A stretch of 8,310 bases of DNA from Brevundimonas sp. Its GTDB lineage: Bacteria; Pseudomonadota; Alphaproteobacteria; Caulobacterales; Caulobacteraceae. This document shows, piece after piece, positions 5,752 to 8,310 of this stretch. Position 1 is the first letter of the stretch. Every line of letters begins with the position of its first letter. The notes below the pieces were generated by a model, which was given only the letters and a program-made list of their open reading frames with translations, was not told the DNA's origin and did no database searches. The DNA lies in contig JALAGW010000381.1 in the NCBI GenBank assembly GCA_022712235.1, positions 1-8,310 on the forward strand, given 5' to 3'. A program made the translations under genes and the position numbers.

Positions 5752-6371
5752 AGCGAATCCCGGGTGTAAGAACTGAACACGGCCGGGTCCGGGACGAACT
5801 CGTCCTCGATGACGCCGAACAGCAGATGATCTGCCCATGCGCCGTTAATTTTCAAATAAGCTTTCGCCAGTCCTTCATGCCGAAAGCCCGCCTTTTCCAG
5901 AACTCGGCGCGAGGCCTGGTTGGTCGGGACGCAGGCGGCCTCGACCCGGTGCAGCTTCAACGCTCCGAAGGCGAAGCCCAGCATGGCCAGCGCCGCCGCC
6001 GTGCCCGCCCCCTGCCCGGCGTAGGGCTGACCGATCCAGTAGCCGAGCGTGCCGGTCTCAGCCACGCCGCGCCGGATGTTGGACAGGGTAATGGCTCCCA
6101 TGAGCCGTTCTTCCTCGGGATCAAAGACGAACAGGGGCCAGGCCGTCCCCAACTCCATCTCGCGAGCATAGCCCCCCAGGCGACGACGAAAGGCCGAGCG
6201 GGTCAGGTCGTCCTCGGCCCAGGCGGGCTCCCACGGCTGCAGGTAGTCGCGCGATCCGCCACGCAATTCGGCCCATTCCGCATGGTCCGAGGGACGCGGC
6301 GGGCGCAGCAGGACCCCCTGTCCGCGCAGGACCGGTCCGGTCGCCTCGGCCATCCAGTCGAACAGGGCCAT
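5748..6371 (-). CDS. GNAT acetyltransferase, RimJ/RimL-like
   Basis: A 207-residue GCN5-related N-acetyltransferase of the RimJ/RimL branch, which typically transfers acetyl from acetyl-CoA to protein N-terminal amines; the substrate here is unknown. The N-terminal half has LLRPPRPSDHAEW (about 21-33), the usual opening of this branch. The CoA-binding motif A is YWIGQPYAGQGAGTAA (111-125), with the Gln/Arg-x-x-Gly-x-Gly/Ala loop. Motif B is NQASRRVLEKAGFRHEG (151-167). Both are intact and the length is normal. The ATG at 6371 lies 42 nt after the M16 peptidase stop, the only true gap in this minus-strand run. An AAGG about 12 nt upstream is a weak ribosome site. The region coding for residues about 171-176 also contains a CtrA-like box in unusually AT-rich synonymous codons. 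The gene end overlaps the phosphodiesterase start by 4 nt. Confidence 0.92.
   Translation of the reverse strand: MALFDWMAEATGPVLRGQGVLLRPPRPSDHAEWAELRGGSRDYLQPWEPAWAEDDLTRSAFRRRLGGYAREMELGTAWPLFVFDPEEERLMGAITLSNIRRGVAETGTLGYWIGQPYAGQGAGTAAALAMLGFAFGALKLHRVEAACVPTNQASRRVLEKAGFRHEGLAKAYLKINGAWADHLLFGVIEDEFVPDPAVFSSYTRDSL
5822..5834. repeat. Perfect 13-bp palindrome upstream of the phosphodiesterase
   Basis: GCAGAT G ATCTGC, two 6-bp half-sites around one central base, inside the acetyltransferase coding sequence and about 70 nt before the phosphodiesterase start. It lies 10 nt from the CtrA-like box on the start-codon side. It could be an operator for a dimeric regulator, or chance, because it also encodes ordinary residues. 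Confidence 0.35.
5845..5859 (-). promoter_or_regulatory. CtrA-like box (TTAT-N7-TTAA) upstream of the phosphodiesterase
   Basis: On the minus strand the 15 bases read TTAT TTGAAAA TTAA, one mismatch from the CtrA consensus TTAA-N7-TTAA of Caulobacterales. It contains the only TTAA I found in the window and sits 94 nt before the TTG start of the phosphodiesterase, inside the acetyltransferase gene. The codons spanning it (TAT, TTG, AAA, ATT) use the AT-rich synonym where the neighbouring genes mostly use TAC, CTG, AAG and ATC, so the AT content is not forced by the protein. I did not find a convincing -10 element after it. Confidence 0.4.
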
Positions 6372-6413
6372 GGGCGCAGATTACCTTGATGCGCCGCCGA
6401 CGCCAGCCAGGAC

Positions 6414-7685
6414 TTAGCCGCCCTGCTTCAATCGCGCAGAGAAGGCCGCGCCCGCTGGTCCCGCCGCCTTGGGCCCCAGGACCGCCGTAGCTGTTCGGCC
6501 GGCCTCGATCAGGGACCGGCCGACGGCGCGCAGGTCGTCGCTGGTCTGGGCCAGGATGCGCGCGGCGCTGTCCTCCGACAGGACCGGTGCGCCAAAGATC
6601 AGCGTCTGGGCGGCGTTGCGGCCCGCGCGGCTGGCGGGGCTTTCATCGGCCATCCAAAGGGTCGCGTTCAGCACGGCCTTGGCCCGTGACAGCTCGGCGT
6701 CGGTCGGGCCTTTTTCGGCCAGGTCCAGCAGTTCGGCGGCGCTGACCTCGGCCAGCTCGACGGCGCGGTCGGCGGCGGCCCCGGCGTAGATGCCGAGAAG
6801 GCCGGCGTCCTCATAGGCCTCCTGATAGGCGTCGATGGCGTAGGCCAGACCCCGGTCCTCACGCGCGCTCTGGAACAGGCGAGACGCCATGCCCCCACCC
6901 AGGATTTCGGTGAACAGCCGCAGCGCCGGCAGACGCGGGTCCAGCGCCCCCATGGACGGCAGTTGGAAGACCAGGTTGGCCTGTTCGATCTTGCGGGTCA
7001 GCCGGGCCTCGCCGTCGACGAAGACGGCGGGCGCCAGGACCTCGACCGGGGTCGTCGCCTCCTGACCGAACCAGCGCTCGGCCAGGGCCAAAAGCTCGTT
7101 TTCGTCCACCGCGCCCGACACGGCGACGACCATCCGGTCGGGAGAGTAAAGGCGAGCGCGCCAGTCGGCCACGGCCACGCGGTCGGCCGCCTTCAGGCTG
7201 TCGACCGTGCCGAGGATCGGACGGCCCAGCGACTGCCCGGCATAGGCCTGGGTCTGGGCCATCTCGAAGACGTGGTCGTCCGGAGTGTCGAAGGCCTCGG
7301 CGATCTCCTGGGCCACAACGTCCTTCTCGCGGACGATCTCGACGGGATCGAGCGTGGGACGGAAGACCAGGTCCGACACCACCTGCATGGCCAGCGGCAG
7401 GGAGCCGTGCAGGGCGCGGATGTCGAAGCTGGTGCGCTCATAGCCGGTGGCGGCGTTGATCGAGCCGCCCTCGGCCTCGATGCGCTCGACGATGTCGCGG
7501 GCGCCCATGTCGCCGGCGCCCTTGAACACCAGATGCTCCAGCAGGTGCGACCAGCCGGAGCGGGCCTCGTCCTCCATCCGCGCCCCGCCGCGCACGGCGA
7601 CGGTCAGGGCGAAGGTCCGAAGACCGGGCATGGGGTCGCAGACGACGCGGACGCCATTGGACAGGGTGTGAAGGCGAGCGGTCAG
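6414..7685 (-). CDS. M16 family zinc metallopeptidase (processing peptidase-like)
   Basis: A 423-residue M16B-type peptidase, about the size expected for a single-chain bacterial homologue of the mitochondrial processing peptidase beta subunit. The inverted zinc motif is His47-Leu-Leu-Glu50-His51 (SHLLEHLVFKG), with the third ligand Glu127 in VVAQEIAEAF, 75 residues after the motif. The C-terminal half includes ILGGGMASRLF and GLAYAIDAYQEAY, typical of the non-catalytic second domain. No signal peptide is visible, so it is probably cytoplasmic; substrates are unknown. Start: an ATG at 7631 exists but omits the first conserved strand. The frame continues upstream as TARLHTLSNGVRVVCDP, the normal M16 N-terminus, and the best start is a CTG at 7685 that overlaps the SURF1 TGA (CTGA), with AAGGG 9 nt upstream (7699-7695). 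I see no ATG, GTG or TTG near there in this frame. CTG starts are rare, so a sequence error is the alternative. Confidence 0.93.
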   Translation of the reverse strand: MTARLHTLSNGVRVVCDPMPGLRTFALTVAVRGGARMEDEARSGWSHLLEHLVFKGAGDMGARDIVERIEAEGGSINAATGYERTSFDIRALHGSLPLAMQVVSDLVFRPTLDPVEIVREKDVVAQEIAEAFDTPDDHVFEMAQTQAYAGQSLGRPILGTVDSLKAADRVAVADWRARLYSPDRMVVAVSGAVDENELLALAERWFGQEATTPVEVLAPAVFVDGEARLTRKIEQANLVFQLPSMGALDPRLPALRLFTEILGGGMASRLFQSAREDRGLAYAIDAYQEAYEDAGLLGIYAGAAADRAVELAEVSAAELLDLAEKGPTDAELSRAKAVLNATLWMADESPASRAGRNAAQTLIFGAPVLSEDSAARILAQTSDDLRAVGRSLIEAGRTATAVLGPKAAGPAGAAFSARLKQGG

Positions 7686-8310
7686 GATGCGGTGCCCTTG
7701 CGGGTCAGGCGGCGGCGCAGCAGCACCGCATAGAAGGCGATCAGGGCGACGGCGAGACCGAACCAGGTCAGGGCGTATCCCAGGTGGTTGTTGGTGAAGG
7801 CGGCCGGCGGCGCCGAGGGCTTCAGCGCCTGCCAGCCGGGATTCGTCGAGGTCGTGGCGAAGACGGTGAAGGGCGAGATCGGCCCCTCGACCTTGAGCGC
7901 GCGAGCCATGGCCTCGGCGTCGCGGCCGTAGAAGCGGCCTTCAGCCGGCGGCGGGGTCAGGGCGCTGGGCGCCGGCGCGCGGCGCAGGACGCCGGTGATG
8001 ACCACGGGCATGGCGTCGGCGGCGTTCACCGACGGAAGGCTGGAAATTTCGGCGGAAACGAAGCCGCGATCGACCAGCAGGGTCGGCGCGCCCTCCTCCC
8101 CTTCAGGGCGGCAGGCCGAGACCAGACGCACGCCCGCGTCGCCGTCTTCGATGGATTGAAGTTCGACGAAGGGCGCCGGGCCCAGGCCGCGACAGGTCAG
8201 GATCACGCGGCGGAACTCGGGGTTCTCGGCCTTCAGAGCCTCGGCCAAGGGGACGGGCGGCAACTCCGCGGCGGCCTCGGCCCCGGCGATCAGGCCCTCC
8301 TTCCACTGCA
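7682..8310 (-). CDS. SURF1 family cytochrome c oxidase assembly protein, N-terminus missing
   Basis: The gene runs off the window end, so the first transmembrane helix and start are not seen; about 208 residues are present. SURF1 is an inner-membrane protein with two helices flanking a periplasmic domain, and it helps insert heme a into cytochrome aa3-type oxidase. The visible part begins QWKEGLIAGAEAAAELPPVP, matching the region just after the first helix where the family has W-K-E-x-L-I. It continues with FRRVILTCRG, LLVDRGFV (the 'v-n-R-G-f/w-v' strand) and GRFYGRDAEAMA, then NNHLGYALTWFGLAVALIAF, the conserved second helix, ending in a basic tail (LLRRRLTRKGTAS). A TTG at 8263 is in frame but too far inside the family core to be the start. 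It is the first gene seen of the minus-strand run and overlaps the M16 start by 4 nt. Cytochrome oxidase genes are expected just beyond the window. Confidence 0.9.
   Translation of the reverse strand, partial: QWKEGLIAGAEAAAELPPVPLAEALKAENPEFRRVILTCRGLGPAPFVELQSIEDGDAGVRLVSACRPEGEEGAPTLLVDRGFVSAEISSLPSVNAADAMPVVITGVLRRAPAPSALTPPPAEGRFYGRDAEAMARALKVEGPISPFTVFATTSTNPGWQALKPSAPPAAFTNNHLGYALTWFGLAVALIAFYAVLLRRRLTRKGTAS

Noticed and set aside
5755..5759. GANTC (CcrM methylation) site four bases before the phosphodiesterase TTG
   Set aside because: I noticed several GANTC sites elsewhere in the window (for example near 7, 2124, 3033, 3888 and 4876), so one here is not notable by itself, though it could matter alongside the CtrA-like box.
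5752..5838. Extended phosphodiesterase start at ATG 5838
   Set aside because: The extra 29 residues are Arg/Gly/Pro-rich and lie wholly within the conserved end of the acetyltransferase gene; TTG 5751 has a better-spaced GGGA and a stop-start overlap.
6963..7733. 256-residue plus-strand ORF opposite the M16 peptidase
   Set aside because: Antisense shadow with Gly/Asp/Val-rich composition; the opposing peptidase has its full zinc motif.

Overview
The window is high-GC DNA of a Caulobacterales-type alphaproteobacterium. The best guess is Brevundimonas or a close relative. That rests on recalled family resemblance (a PyrD C-terminus, a PdeA-like GEDEF/EAL protein, and a SURF1 / M16 peptidase / GNAT / PdeA gene order), not on a search. 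No rRNA, tRNA, CRISPR array, insertion sequence or phage gene was seen. Nearly all the sequence is coding, with genes tightly packed.

Layout. (1) Plus strand, 1-137: the 3' end of pyrD. After 27 nt comes a six-helix membrane hybrid histidine kinase with its own receiver domain (165-2084). (2) Minus strand, 3003 down to 1985: a Prx5-type peroxiredoxin followed 23 nt later by a Vsr-type mismatch endonuclease. The last 33 codons of vsr run antisense into the kinase gene. (3) Plus strand, about 3142-3711: a YqgE/AlgH-family protein, divergent from the peroxiredoxin. A 138-bp gap between them holds a possible promoter and a small hairpin. (4) Minus strand, 8310 down to 3716: a five-gene run, SURF1 (partial), M16 zinc peptidase, RimJ-like acetyltransferase, a c-di-GMP phosphodiesterase with a GEDEF domain (PdeA-like), and a small single-helix membrane protein that I do not recognise.

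The main points of interest are in the minus-strand run. Three of its four junctions appear to be 4-nt overlaps in which a non-ATG start (CTG or TTG) shares bases with the previous gene's TGA. Annotation restricted to common start codons would therefore misplace these starts: it would shorten the M16 peptidase, wrongly extend the phosphodiesterase into the acetyltransferase, and miss the small membrane protein or merge it with a spurious 311-residue ORF. Inside the acetyltransferase gene, about 95 nt before the phosphodiesterase start, lies a near-consensus CtrA box (TTAT-N7-TTAA) spelled with AT-rich synonymous codons, followed by a perfect 13-bp palindrome. This suggests the phosphodiesterase may have its own cell-cycle-controlled promoter inside the upstream gene.

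The gene set combines respiratory-chain assembly (SURF1), protein processing and modification, c-di-GMP turnover, redox defence, DNA repair and two-component signalling. I see no obvious new defence or mobile system.
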